DNA from: Celeribacter ethanolicus
GTDB lineage: Bacteria; Pseudomonadota; Alphaproteobacteria; Rhodobacterales; Rhodobacteraceae
Length of the DNA stretch: 64,000 nt
Direction of reading: 5' to 3'
Assembly: GCF_001550095.1 (NCBI RefSeq)
Contig: NZ_LRUC01000041.1
Location: 33,915 to 97,914, forward strand
Shown here: piece by piece, positions 9,567 through 18,134 of the stretch
Layout: every line of letters starts with the position of its first letter
Numbering within the stretch: position 1 is the stretch's first letter
The notes under the pieces: generated by a model
Told to the model about the DNA's origin: nothing
The model's input: the letters and a program-made list of their open reading frames with translations, nothing else
Database searches by the model: none
Position numbers and translations under genes: made by a program

Positions 9567-10745
9567 ATGGACCAGATGCACAAATCCGATCAGATCGTGA
9601 TCATCGGCGCAGGGCAGGGCGGGCTACAGGCCGCTGCCTCCTTGCGGCAGGAGGGCTATGAAGGGCGCATCGTCCTGATCGGAGAGGAAATCGCCGCGCC
9701 CTATCAACGCCCGCCACTGTCCAAGGCCTACCTCAAGACGGGCGACGCGAGCCGTCTCGCGCTGCGGCCCGATAGCTTTTACGAGACGAACGGGATTGAG
9801 CTGCATCTCGGACTGCGGGTCGAGGCGATTGACCGAGCCGCACAACGTGTCCGCGCCAGATCGCAGGACATTCCCTATGATCATCTCATTCTTGCCACCG
9901 GCACCCGCACCATGCGCCCGCCGATCCCCGGTCTGACCCGCGCGCGGGATTTGCGGACCTTGTCCGATGCGCTGGCGCTGCGCAAGGCCCTGCCGAAAGC
10001 GGAACGGGTCGGCGTGATCGGCGGTGGCTTCATCGGCCTCGAATTCGCAGCCGTGGCGCGTGAACTTGGCTATGAGGTGACGGTTGCCGAGGCGGGACCC
10101 CGCCTGATGGGGCGCGCGGTGTCACCTGTGATGTCCGACCGTTTTGCCGCGAAACATCGCGAGATGGGGGTCGAGGTCCTCTTGGCCGATCCGGTGAGCG
10201 CGGGGACGGAAAGCGGCTTTGCTCTGGCCAGCGGTCGTGAGGTCGCGGCGGATTTCATCCTGCTGGCCGCCGGTGTCGTGCCGAATGCGGAACTGGCATC
10301 TGAGGCGGGGTTGCCGGTGCAAAACGGGATCGTGGTTGATTCCCGCCTTGTGACGGCGGACCCCGCGATTTCCGCACTTGGTGACTGCGCGTCTTTCCCC
10401 GATCCGAACAGCGACCAACACGTGCGGCTCGAAAGCGTTCAGGCGGCAACGGATCACGCGCGGCTGATCGCGAAACGGATCGCAAAAGGGGATGACAGCC
10501 CCTATCGCGCGGTGCCGTGGTTCTGGTCCGATCAGGCCGATTGGAAGCTTCAGATCGCCGGGCTGGCCGCGCCGACGGACGCCTGCGAGGCTCTGCCGGA
10601 TGGCACTGTCCTGCGTCTGGACGGTGACCATGTGACAGCGGTTGAAACCGTCAACGCCGCAAAAACCCACATGAAAGCACGCAAGCTGATGGGGCAGGGC
10701 GAACGTCTTCGCCGCGAGGATTTCCTGCCGCTGGCAACCCAGTAG
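9567..10745 (+). CDS. Ferredoxin reductase, FAD/NAD(P)H-dependent
   Basis: A 392-residue flavoprotein of the putidaredoxin/rhodocoxin reductase type that passes electrons from NAD(P)H to a 2Fe-2S ferredoxin. It has the FAD Rossmann motif GAGQGGLQAAASLRQEG at residues 14-30, the NAD motif GVIGGGFIGLEFAAVARELG near 150, and the second FAD motif ALGDCASF near 275. The usual C-terminal reductase domain follows. It lies directly after the first P450 and before the ferredoxin, giving a class I three-component P450 system. Start ATG is preceded by AGGAAG. Confidence 0.92.
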   Translation: MDQMHKSDQIVIIGAGQGGLQAAASLRQEGYEGRIVLIGEEIAAPYQRPPLSKAYLKTGDASRLALRPDSFYETNGIELHLGLRVEAIDRAAQRVRARSQDIPYDHLILATGTRTMRPPIPGLTRARDLRTLSDALALRKALPKAERVGVIGGGFIGLEFAAVARELGYEVTVAEAGPRLMGRAVSPVMSDRFAAKHREMGVEVLLADPVSAGTESGFALASGREVAADFILLAAGVVPNAELASEAGLPVQNGIVVDSRLVTADPAISALGDCASFPDPNSDQHVRLESVQAATDHARLIAKRIAKGDDSPYRAVPWFWSDQADWKLQIAGLAAPTDACEALPDGTVLRLDGDHVTAVETVNAAKTHMKARKLMGQGERLRREDFLPLATQ

Positions 10746-10814
10746 GTCCCGCTTCACCCGTGGGCTGGATGGCTGCACGACCCGAAACTACAGGACAGGG
10801 GCCGTCTCCCATCC

Positions 10815-10838
10815 GATAAGTTGCAAATTAAACAGATT
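10815..10838 (+). promoter_or_regulatory. Operator-like site upstream of ferredoxin
   Basis: This 24-base element matches the one at 13514-13537 at 19 of 24 positions, including AGTTGCA, TTAAAC and GATT. It lies 33 bases before the ferredoxin start. With 11743-11758 it forms a family of three sites around the MarR gene, so MarR binding is the natural inference. Confidence 0.6.
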
Positions 10839-10871
10839 GATATATAAATCTAGAAAACGGAGGAGTTTAAG

Positions 10872-11195
10872 ATGGTCAAACTCATCTTTGAAAACGCACA
10901 AGGTTCGCGACAGATCGTCGATGCGCGGGTAGGCGACAACATCATGTTCACAGCGGTGAGCAACGGCATCGCGGAAGTGGTGGGGGAATGTGGCGGCGCC
11001 GCGATGTGCGCGACCTGCCATGTCTACCTCTCCCCGGAGCTGGCCGAGATTGCCGACCCGAAACAAGAGATCGAAACCGAGATGCTCGATTGCGCCGCCG
11101 CCGAGGTGACGGATTTCAGCCGCCTGGGGTGTCAGGTTCAGATCACTGCCGAAATGGAAGGTATGGTCGTCCACCTGCCCGAAAGTCAGGTGTAA
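10872..11195 (+). CDS. [2Fe-2S] ferredoxin (P450 redox partner)
   Basis: A 107-residue adrenodoxin/putidaredoxin-type ferredoxin. The cluster ligands are in GECGGAAMCATCHVY (Cys at about 39, 45 and 48) and a fourth Cys in SRLGCQV near residue 87, giving the C-x5-C-x2-C-xn-C pattern. GGAGGAG precedes the ATG. It is separated from the reductase by 126 bases containing its own operator-like site (10815-10838), so it has its own regulated promoter. It can serve both P450s of the region. Confidence 0.94.
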   Translation: MVKLIFENAQGSRQIVDARVGDNIMFTAVSNGIAEVVGECGGAAMCATCHVYLSPELAEIADPKQEIETEMLDCAAAEVTDFSRLGCQVQITAEMEGMVVHLPESQV

Positions 11196-11200
11196 CCGGA

Positions 11201-11701
11201 TCAGCGCCGCGCAGGCTCGTGTAGCAGGCTTTGGTCGAGCTGTTCGACTTTCGGAAGATTGTCGGCCAGCCGCTGCAAGAGCGCGAACAGCATCTCTCGG
11301 TCTTTATCGTCAAACCCGTCAAGGAGGGCGGCCTCGCGGCGATAGGCAATCTCGATGATCTCGTCATGAACCTTCGCGCCTTCGTCGGTCAGCCACAAAA
11401 GGCGCTTTCCCATCACGAGACGCGCGACGGCCAGACCTTCTTCTTCGAGCTTGCGGGTCGAACGGCTGACAACGGATTTGTTCATCGAGACCATCTCGGA
11501 GACACGCAGGGCCTGAATGCCGGGTTCGTTCCGAAGCGCAGAGAGGATACGCCACTCGTTGAGACCGAGATCGAAGAGCGAGAGATAGAGCTGGGACGCG
11601 CCCCACGAGAGCCGGTTGTTGATGAGGGACAAAAAATAGGGCGCATAGGTTTCGGCGCGAACCGAAAGATTGCGTTCGGTGACAATGGTCGGCTCGGACA
11701 T
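11201..11701 (-). CDS. MarR-family transcriptional regulator
   Basis: A 166-residue winged-helix regulator of ligand-responsive type. The HTH is GIQALRVSEMVSMNKSVVSRSTRKLEEEG, and the wing is VARLVMGKRLLWLTDEG. The start at 11701 (MSEPTIV) is chosen because GAGGAG lies about 8 bases upstream, although the frame stays open further. It is convergent with the ferredoxin gene and divergent from the kinase. Three related inverted-repeat elements (10815-10838, 11743-11758, 13514-13537) lie at its own promoter and at two neighbouring promoters, which suggests autoregulation and control of the island. Confidence 0.9.
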   Translation of the reverse strand: MSEPTIVTERNLSVRAETYAPYFLSLINNRLSWGASQLYLSLFDLGLNEWRILSALRNEPGIQALRVSEMVSMNKSVVSRSTRKLEEEGLAVARLVMGKRLLWLTDEGAKVHDEIIEIAYRREAALLDGFDDKDREMLFALLQRLADNLPKVEQLDQSLLHEPARR

Positions 11702-11742
11702 GCGGGTGCTCCTCGGTGGTGCCCAATGGATAACGAAGGCAG

Positions 11743-11758
11743 AGTTTAATTGCAAACT
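11743..11758 (+). promoter_or_regulatory. Operator-like site between marR-type and kinase genes
   Basis: Sequence AGTTTAATTGCAAACT has perfect 5-base arms (AGTTT/AAACT) around a 6-base centre. Its complement shares the GTT, TTAAAC and A/T-rich centre of the sites at 10815 and 13514. It lies 41 bases before the MarR start and 37 before the kinase start, so one bound dimer could repress both. Confidence 0.6.
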
Positions 11759-11795
11759 GCACAGCGCAGGGCGCAGTAGGGAGACATGGGAGGAA

Positions 11796-13478
11796 ATGAT
11801 GAAGAAACTGATCAATGACGTACCGTCCGTGGTGCCGCAGGCTCTCGAAGGGCTGGTGAAGACCTCGACGGGACTGCGACTGATCGAAGGGACGACCACC
11901 GTGGTGCGCGCGGATGTCGAGGCGGTGATTGCGGCGGGGAAAGTGGCGCTGATTTCCGGCGGTGGCTCCGGCCACGAACCGGCGCATGCGGGCTATGTCG
12001 GCCCCGGTCTTTTGACCGCAGCGGTGGCCGGAGATGTCTTCGCCTCGCCCTCGACGGACGCGGTTTTGACCGCGATCCGGGCGGTGGCCGGACCGGGCGG
12101 CGTGCTGTTGATCGTCAAGAATTACACGGGTGATCGGCTCAATTTCGGGCTGGCCGCCGAGATCGCGCGCAGCGAGGGGATCGAGACCGATCTGATCATC
12201 GTGGACGATGACAGCGCCCTCGGCTCTGCGGAAGAAACGGCGGGACGCCGCGGCATTGCCGGCACGGTTCTGATCCACAAGATCGCTGGCGCTGCGGCGG
12301 AAGAGGGGTCGTCTCTCGCAGAGGTCAAAGCCCGCGCCGAGGCGGCTGTGGCGGAGACCGGTTCCATGGGCGTCGCGCTGACCCCCTGTGTTGTGCCCGC
12401 AGCCGGAACGCCGAATTTTGAACTGGGTGCAGGTGAGATCGAGTTGGGTCTCGGCATCCACGGCGAGGCGGGGTTAGAGCGCACAGCCCTCTCACCCGCC
12501 CGCGAGCTGGCCCATGCGCTGGTCGAGAAAATCGTCACGGATCGCGGGTTCACCCCCGGGGACCGGGTTGCGCTTTTGGTCAACAATCTGGGAGCGACGC
12601 CGCCGATGGAAGTGTCGATCATGGCCGGAGATGCGCTTGAAACCTGTGCCGATAAAGGCCTCGTGGTCGAGCGGGTTTGGGCCGGCACATTCCTTACCGC
12701 GATCGACATGGCCGGTGTGTCGCTCTCTCTCATGAAACTCGACGATGACCGGCTCGGGGCGCTCGATGCCCCTGCAGCGTCTCCCGCCTGGACTTTGCCC
12801 GGACATCCTGCCGAACCCGCAACGGTGAGCGGACCTGCAAAGCCGGTCGTGTCCCCCTCAAAGATGCAGGGCGATGTCACGGCGGTTGCTGTTGTCATGG
12901 CGGCCTGTCGCGCAATTGTCGGATCGGAACCGGAGCTGACGCGCATGGACCAGATCGTCGGCGATGGCGATATTGGCCGGTCTCTGGCGGGCGGGGCCAC
13001 CGCCTTGATGGAGGCGCAATCCGAGCTTGAAACCTTGTCGGGCGCCGCACTTTGGCAGCGGATCGGAGACATCGTTCGGGCCTCGACCGGCGGCACATCC
13101 GGCCCGCTCTACGCCATTCTCGCTATGGGTGCGGCCAATGAGATCAAGGGCAAAGAGGCCTCGTCTCTGGACCTGATCGTCGAAGGATTTTCCGCCGGTG
13201 TGGCGGCGCTCTGTGCCTTGGGTGGCGCGGCACCGGGCGATCGCACCATGGTCGACGCCCTCGTGCCCGCGCGAGATGCGATGCACGCGGCAAAAGATGC
13301 GACAGAGGCCCTCGGACGTGCTGCCGAGGCGGCCGAGGCGGGCGCGGCAGCAACAGCGGATATGCACCCGCGCAGAGGCCGGTCGAGCTATGTCGGCGCA
13401 CGTGTTCTGGGGCATCGCGATCCGGGGGCGCAGGCTGTTGCGATCTGGCTGTCCGCCGCCGCGACAGCGCTGCGGTGA
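11796..13478 (+). CDS. dhaKL: Dihydroxyacetone-type kinase, DhaK-DhaL fusion
   Basis: A 560-residue ATP-dependent kinase with DhaK (residues 1-330) and DhaL (about 355-560) in one chain, as in Citrobacter and animal triose kinases. DhaK shows ISGGGSGHEPAHAGYVG and the substrate-binding histidine in GLGIHGEAG. DhaL shows the Mg-ATP aspartates in GDGDIGRSLAGGATAL and the STGGTSGPLYA loop. Two ATG codons in tandem (11796, 11799) follow GGGAGGAA. Substrate may be dihydroxyacetone, glyceraldehyde or a C4 ketose; homologues acting on erythrulose are known. Its place between two P450 genes suggests that the pathway ends in a small ketose or aldehyde. Confidence 0.92.
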   Translation: MMKKLINDVPSVVPQALEGLVKTSTGLRLIEGTTTVVRADVEAVIAAGKVALISGGGSGHEPAHAGYVGPGLLTAAVAGDVFASPSTDAVLTAIRAVAGPGGVLLIVKNYTGDRLNFGLAAEIARSEGIETDLIIVDDDSALGSAEETAGRRGIAGTVLIHKIAGAAAEEGSSLAEVKARAEAAVAETGSMGVALTPCVVPAAGTPNFELGAGEIELGLGIHGEAGLERTALSPARELAHALVEKIVTDRGFTPGDRVALLVNNLGATPPMEVSIMAGDALETCADKGLVVERVWAGTFLTAIDMAGVSLSLMKLDDDRLGALDAPAASPAWTLPGHPAEPATVSGPAKPVVSPSKMQGDVTAVAVVMAACRAIVGSEPELTRMDQIVGDGDIGRSLAGGATALMEAQSELETLSGAALWQRIGDIVRASTGGTSGPLYAILAMGAANEIKGKEASSLDLIVEGFSAGVAALCALGGAAPGDRTMVDALVPARDAMHAAKDATEALGRAAEAAEAGAAATADMHPRRGRSSYVGARVLGHRDPGAQAVAIWLSAAATALR

Positions 13479-13513
13479 GACGGGTCATTTTACGAGAAAT
13501 CAGTTGAAGGATA

Positions 13514-13537
13514 AATCAGTTGCACTTTAAACTGATT
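13514..13537 (+). promoter_or_regulatory. Perfect inverted repeat upstream of second P450
   Basis: Arms AATCAGTT and AACTGATT are perfectly complementary across an 8-base centre, GCACTTTA. It ends 13 bases before the P450 start, just ahead of its ribosome site. It is the best of three related elements in this island, probably a MarR-family operator. Confidence 0.7.
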
Positions 13538-13550
13538 ATGGGAGGAGACG

Positions 13551-14771
13551 ATGTCAGCAATGTTTGAAGAGAGCCGGACGCAGTCCCGCCCGGAGGTGGA
13601 TCTCGATCCGTTCAGTCAGGAGACAAGGGACAATCCCGAGGCCTTCGACCGCGCGGTGCGCGAGGCGGGGCCGGTTGTTTGGTTGCCAAAATACGGCGTC
13701 TGGATCACCGGACAGGACGCTGTCGTGCGCGAGGTGTTTTCCGATTGGCGACGCTTTTCTTCGGCCTATGGCACAGGGCTGACCAATGTCGTTCGCGAAG
13801 AACCGTGGCGCAAACCCTCCGTCATTCTCGAAGCCGATCCGCCGACGCATACGCCGAACCGCAAGGTGCTCGCCCGCATCCTGTCAAACGCGGCTCTGCG
13901 CAAACTTGCGGAGGATTTCCGCGTTGAAGCGGAACGTATGGTCGATGCCTTAGTAGAGCGCCGCAGCTTCGATCTCGCCGAAGATTTGGCCTTTGCCTTT
14001 CCCTTTAAAGTGCTGCCCGATGCGGCGGGCCTGAAACCCGAAGGGCGGCATCATCTGATGCCCTATTCGACGCTGAATTTCAACGCGATGGGGCCGAAGA
14101 ACGATCTTTACAAAGAGGCTTTGAAGGTCGTCGAAGAGCAGGGGACGTTTGAATATGTCGCCGCTCAGATGGATGAAAAGAATATCCTGCCGAACAGCTT
14201 CGGGGCCGAGATTTACGCGGCGGCCCATGCCGGGGACATCACCCATGAAGAAGCCGGGATGCTCGTGCGCGCCTTCATTTCCGCCGGGATCGACACGACG
14301 GTCTTTGGCATCGGGATGACGCTGATGGAACTCATCGCGCGCCCCGATCAATGGGACATGCTGCGCGCCGATCCCGGTCTGGCTCGCCCGGCCTTTGAAG
14401 AAGGGTTGCGGTTCAGGGCGCCCAGCCCGGTGATCGGACGCACGACCTCGGGGCCGACCGAGCTTGCGGGTGTCTCTCTTGGCGGGGAGGAAAAGGTGTT
14501 GATGTGGCTCGCCGCAGCCAACCGTGATCCGGAGAAATGGGACAAGCCCGATGAATATGACATCACGCGGCGTCCTGTCGGCCATCTGGCGTTCGGTATC
14601 GGCATTCATGGCTGCGTCGGCCAGATGGTCGCCCGCCTCGAAGCCGAATCCGTGCTCAAGGCGCTGAGCGCGCGGGTCAAACGCATTCATCTGGCGGGGA
14701 CGCCAGAGAAGATCAATATCAACTGGCTCAGGGGGTATCACTCGATCCCAGTCGAAGTTGAGCCAGCCTGA
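13551..14771 (+). CDS. Cytochrome P450 (second copy)
   Basis: A 406-residue P450 with a fully standard layout: I-helix FISAGIDTTVFGIG, K-helix EGLR, heme loop LAFGIGIHGCVGQMVARLEAE with the Cys ligand near residue 353. GGGAGGAG lies before the ATG. It is not a recent duplicate of the first P450, since the two differ over the substrate-recognition regions and in the I-helix. No private redox partners follow, so it presumably shares the ferredoxin at 10872. The 24-base inverted repeat at 13514-13537 overlaps its probable leader. Substrate unknown. Confidence 0.93.
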   Translation: MSAMFEESRTQSRPEVDLDPFSQETRDNPEAFDRAVREAGPVVWLPKYGVWITGQDAVVREVFSDWRRFSSAYGTGLTNVVREEPWRKPSVILEADPPTHTPNRKVLARILSNAALRKLAEDFRVEAERMVDALVERRSFDLAEDLAFAFPFKVLPDAAGLKPEGRHHLMPYSTLNFNAMGPKNDLYKEALKVVEEQGTFEYVAAQMDEKNILPNSFGAEIYAAAHAGDITHEEAGMLVRAFISAGIDTTVFGIGMTLMELIARPDQWDMLRADPGLARPAFEEGLRFRAPSPVIGRTTSGPTELAGVSLGGEEKVLMWLAAANRDPEKWDKPDEYDITRRPVGHLAFGIGIHGCVGQMVARLEAESVLKALSARVKRIHLAGTPEKININWLRGYHSIPVEVEPA

Positions 14772-14849
14772 CAAGAAGTCCACGAAGGATAACGCAACCT
14801 ACAAATCGCGAGCGTCGGAGGAGGACGCAAGCAAGGGAGGAAACGCACA

Positions 14850-15962
14850 ATGAAAACGACACTCGGACTTGGGGCGCTTGTTGCGCTCGGCATCACTGGC
14901 GCGGCCGTAGCAGAGACGCCGATTTATGGCTCCTGGCCGCCCGCATCGGATTATCTCAACACGGACACTTTGCCCGGCGCCTTTTCGATGATCGAAGAGG
15001 AAACCGGCGGCGATGTCACATGGGAGCTGATCGCGGGGGGACAGCTGGCGGACGGGCGCGGGTCTCTCGCTGCCGTTGGAGACGGGCTGATGCAGGGCGG
15101 TTTGCAGATCCCGGTCTATACGCCGGAGGCGATGCCATCTCTCACCTTGCTCTATTCGGTCGTCGTGCCGGGGGACGATCCCGTGGCCGTTGCAGGGGCC
15201 GTCACCGAGACGATGTTCCTGAATTGCCCGGATTGTGTTGCAGAGGCGAAAGACAACAACGCTCTGCCGTTCGGGCCTTTTGCCTCGGCCTCTTACCGAC
15301 TGATGTGCACCTCGCCGGTGGCCAGCATGGCCGATCTGAAAGGCAAACGCATCCGTGCAACGGGTGGCTATGCCGAAATGGCCTCCATGGGGCGCGCGAC
15401 GCCGATGGCGGTGACGTTGACCGAGGCGGTGAGCCTGTTGCAACGCGGTGGGCTTGAATGTCTCATGGCGGCGCGCGAATGGCTTCAGACCTATGGCTAT
15501 GGCGAATATGCCAAACAGGTGACGGACCTGCCTTTGGGTGTGGCCTCTCCGGCCGTTGGTTTTTTGATGAACCGGGAGACATTTCTCGACATGTCGTCCG
15601 AGGCGCAGGCCGCCCATTTGCGGGCCTCGGCCTATGTCACGGCGAAACACACCATCGGCAATTACGTGGACCGCGACCGCGAAAGCTTTGCGCATCAACA
15701 GGCCGAGATGGGGGTTGAACTTGTGACACCCGCCGACGATCTGACCGACCTGGTCAATGGTTTCATCGACAAGGACCGCGCCCGTTTGATCGAGAATGGC
15801 AAGGCACTTGGGCTGTCCGATCCGGCAGCTCTGATCAACACCTATCTGGCGAATGTCGAAAAATGGCGCGGCTATTCCGAAGAGATCAACGGCGATGTCG
15901 ATGCCTTTGCCGCGAAGCTTTGGGATGAAGTCTATGCCAAGGTCGATCCCGCCGATCTCTGA
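14850..15962 (+). CDS. TRAP transporter substrate-binding protein (DctP type)
   Basis: A 370-residue periplasmic protein with an N-terminal signal (about residues 1-22, LGLGALVALGITGAAVAE, cleavage before TPIYG). The TRAP signature is LKGKRIRATGGYAEMAS, whose arginine normally binds the substrate carboxylate. AAGGGAGGAAA lies before the ATG. It is followed by its DctQ and DctM partners, so the three form one sodium-driven importer. Two cysteines (FLNCPDC near residue 127) could form a disulfide. It is the likely uptake system for the P450-island substrate, probably an organic acid. Confidence 0.92.
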   Translation: MKTTLGLGALVALGITGAAVAETPIYGSWPPASDYLNTDTLPGAFSMIEEETGGDVTWELIAGGQLADGRGSLAAVGDGLMQGGLQIPVYTPEAMPSLTLLYSVVVPGDDPVAVAGAVTETMFLNCPDCVAEAKDNNALPFGPFASASYRLMCTSPVASMADLKGKRIRATGGYAEMASMGRATPMAVTLTEAVSLLQRGGLECLMAAREWLQTYGYGEYAKQVTDLPLGVASPAVGFLMNRETFLDMSSEAQAAHLRASAYVTAKHTIGNYVDRDRESFAHQQAEMGVELVTPADDLTDLVNGFIDKDRARLIENGKALGLSDPAALINTYLANVEKWRGYSEEINGDVDAFAAKLWDEVYAKVDPADL

Positions 15963-16038
15963 TCCGGGGCGCTTTCCGCTGCGGGCTGGCGCGCACGCTG
16001 GCTCGCTCTGATCCCACATTCCAATTGCGAGGGCTTCG

Positions 16039-16584
16039 ATGGAACGCCTGATGAAGTTTGCGTCGCGCCTTGCCGACGTATTGTTCTGGATTGCGCTGGT
16101 CGCTGGCGCGCTGATGATGACACATGTGACGGTCGATGTGATCGCGCGCACCGTGTTCAACCACCCGCTGCCGGGAACCGGAGAGATCACCGCCTCCTAT
16201 TACATGATCGCCGCTGCGTTCCTGCCGCTCGCCTGGGTGAGCCTGCGGGACCAACATGTGACGGCGGACCTGTTCGTCGATCAGATGGGTCCGCGGATGC
16301 AAAAGATCGTCACGGTACTGACCGATCTTTTGACGTTGGCCTATGTGGCGATTTTTGTCTGGCAGACATGGTTGTCGGCCCTGTCGAAAACCATGCGCGG
16401 CGAGGTTTGGGAGATTTTCGGGGGCTATCTGCCGATCTGGCCAACGCGTTGGCTTTTGCCGATTGCGGGCGGGGCGATGTTCCTCGTGCTGCTCCTAAAA
16501 CTGATCCTGCGGCTGTCAGGGAAAGCCGAACCACCGCATAAGAAAGATCACGTCCCGGATATGCCCAGCTCGGAGGGGGTGTGA
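16039..16584 (+). CDS. TRAP transporter small permease (DctQ)
   Basis: A 181-residue inner-membrane protein with four predicted helices (about residues 12-35, 50-70, 90-112 and 135-158). It pairs with DctM to form the TRAP membrane domain. It lies between the binding protein and DctM and ends one base before the DctM start. DctQ proteins diverge greatly in sequence, so position and topology carry most of the weight, together with the SYYMIAAAFLPLAWVSLRDQHV segment typical of the family. Confidence 0.9.
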   Translation: MERLMKFASRLADVLFWIALVAGALMMTHVTVDVIARTVFNHPLPGTGEITASYYMIAAAFLPLAWVSLRDQHVTADLFVDQMGPRMQKIVTVLTDLLTLAYVAIFVWQTWLSALSKTMRGEVWEIFGGYLPIWPTRWLLPIAGGAMFLVLLLKLILRLSGKAEPPHKKDHVPDMPSSEGV

Positions 16585-16585
16585 C

Positions 16586-17902
16586 ATGGATACTTTGTAT
16601 TTCGGTCTGACGACGCTTGCGATCCTGTTGACCCTGATCGGGTTGCGCGTGCCGATCGGCGTGGCGCTTGGCGTGGTGTCGCTTGGCGGACTGGCCTTTG
16701 TGCGCAACACGCCGATTGCCCTGTCGATCCTGCGCGAGACGCCGTTTTCCTTTGCCGCGAGCTGGGATTTGACGGCGATCCCGATGTTCCTGTTGATGGG
16801 AGCCATTGCCAATCAGTCGGGCATCTCGACCGCCCTGTTCCGTGCCGCGCGGCTTTGGTTCTCGGCCCTGCCGGGCGGGTTGGCCGTGGCCGCAAACATC
16901 GCTTCTGCGGGTTTCGCCGCCGCCTGCGGATCGTCCCTTGCCTCGGCGGCGGCGATGGGGCGGCTCGCCATTCCAGAGATGCTCAAGGCGGGGTATAACA
17001 AGGGGCTCGCCACCGGGGTTGTCGCTTCGGCAGGAACACTCTCGGCGCTCATTCCGCCCTCTATTTTGCTAGTTTTGTATGGTGTTTTTGCAGAGGTGTC
17101 GATTTCCCGACTTTTGATTGCGGGGGTAATTCCCGGCATTCTCACGGGGTTTGCCTATGTGGTGATGATCCTCATTCGCTGCAAGCTGAACCCCGATCTG
17201 GCACCGAAACTTGACGATGCGGAACTGGCGACACTCAAGCGGGACCGGATGTCTGCGCTCAAGGAAACATGGCCACTCGCGATGCTGATTTTTGGCATAA
17301 TCGGTGGGCTGTACGGCGGAATCGTCACCCCGACCGAAGCCGGTGGTGTTGGGGCGGCGCTGGCTTTGACGATTTCGATCCTGCAAGGCCGGATGGACAC
17401 ACGACGTTTCACCGAAGCGCTCAAAGAGGCGATGGCGGTCACTGCACAAATCTTTTTCGTCGGCATGGGCGCGGTGATGTATACACGGCTTTTGTCACTC
17501 ACCGGCGTCTCGGGGCTTTTGGTCGATATGGTCGGCTCTTGGGCGGGGGATCCGCTTTTGATCGTCATCGCGCTCTCCGTCATCTACCTGATCCTCGGCA
17601 TGTTCCTCGACCCTCTGGGCATCATGCTGATCACCATGCCGGTGTTCCTGCCGATGATCGAAACGCTGGGGCTCGATCTGATCTGGTTCGGCATTATCGT
17701 CGTGAAATACATCGAGATCGGGATGATCACGCCGCCGATGGGGATGAATGTCTTCGTTGTGAAATCAGTGGTCGGAAGCGAGGTGCCGATCTGGACGATT
17801 TTCCGGGGCGTCGGATGGTTTCTGGCCTGTGAGGTCGTGGTGATGGTGCTGTTGATCGCCGTCCCCTCGATCACGCTGTTCCTGCCGGACCTGATGCGCT
17901 GA
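16586..17902 (+). CDS. TRAP transporter large permease (DctM)
   Basis: A 438-residue inner-membrane transporter with about 12 helices. Family landmarks are AACGSSLASAAAMGRLAIPEM near residue 115, ASAGTLSALIPPSILLVLYG near 150, and VTPTEAGGVGA near 250. It carries the substrate and sodium path. It starts two bases after the DctQ stop, so the genes are coupled. Last gene of the catabolic island; 230 bases separate it from the efflux operon. Confidence 0.94.
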   Translation: MDTLYFGLTTLAILLTLIGLRVPIGVALGVVSLGGLAFVRNTPIALSILRETPFSFAASWDLTAIPMFLLMGAIANQSGISTALFRAARLWFSALPGGLAVAANIASAGFAAACGSSLASAAAMGRLAIPEMLKAGYNKGLATGVVASAGTLSALIPPSILLVLYGVFAEVSISRLLIAGVIPGILTGFAYVVMILIRCKLNPDLAPKLDDAELATLKRDRMSALKETWPLAMLIFGIIGGLYGGIVTPTEAGGVGAALALTISILQGRMDTRRFTEALKEAMAVTAQIFFVGMGAVMYTRLLSLTGVSGLLVDMVGSWAGDPLLIVIALSVIYLILGMFLDPLGIMLITMPVFLPMIETLGLDLIWFGIIVVKYIEIGMITPPMGMNVFVVKSVVGSEVPIWTIFRGVGWFLACEVVVMVLLIAVPSITLFLPDLMR

Positions 17903-18134
17903 CGGCGACCCCACCTGAGAGCCTTGGGCGTGGGCCGAAGCAGGCCTGCGCCAACCAGACCCTGCATCTCGTGTCCGGCCATACCGGGTGTGGTTCACTT
18001 CGATAAGTGATGCGCCTGCCGCAGGAGCGGCAGATGTTCTCCGTTTTGTTTTTTCTTGCGACAGAGATTGTCACTTTCTGCGTATAATCTTCTTGTCGCA
18101 ATAGTTTGCGCCCGAGAAAAGCGAAGGAAGCCCT

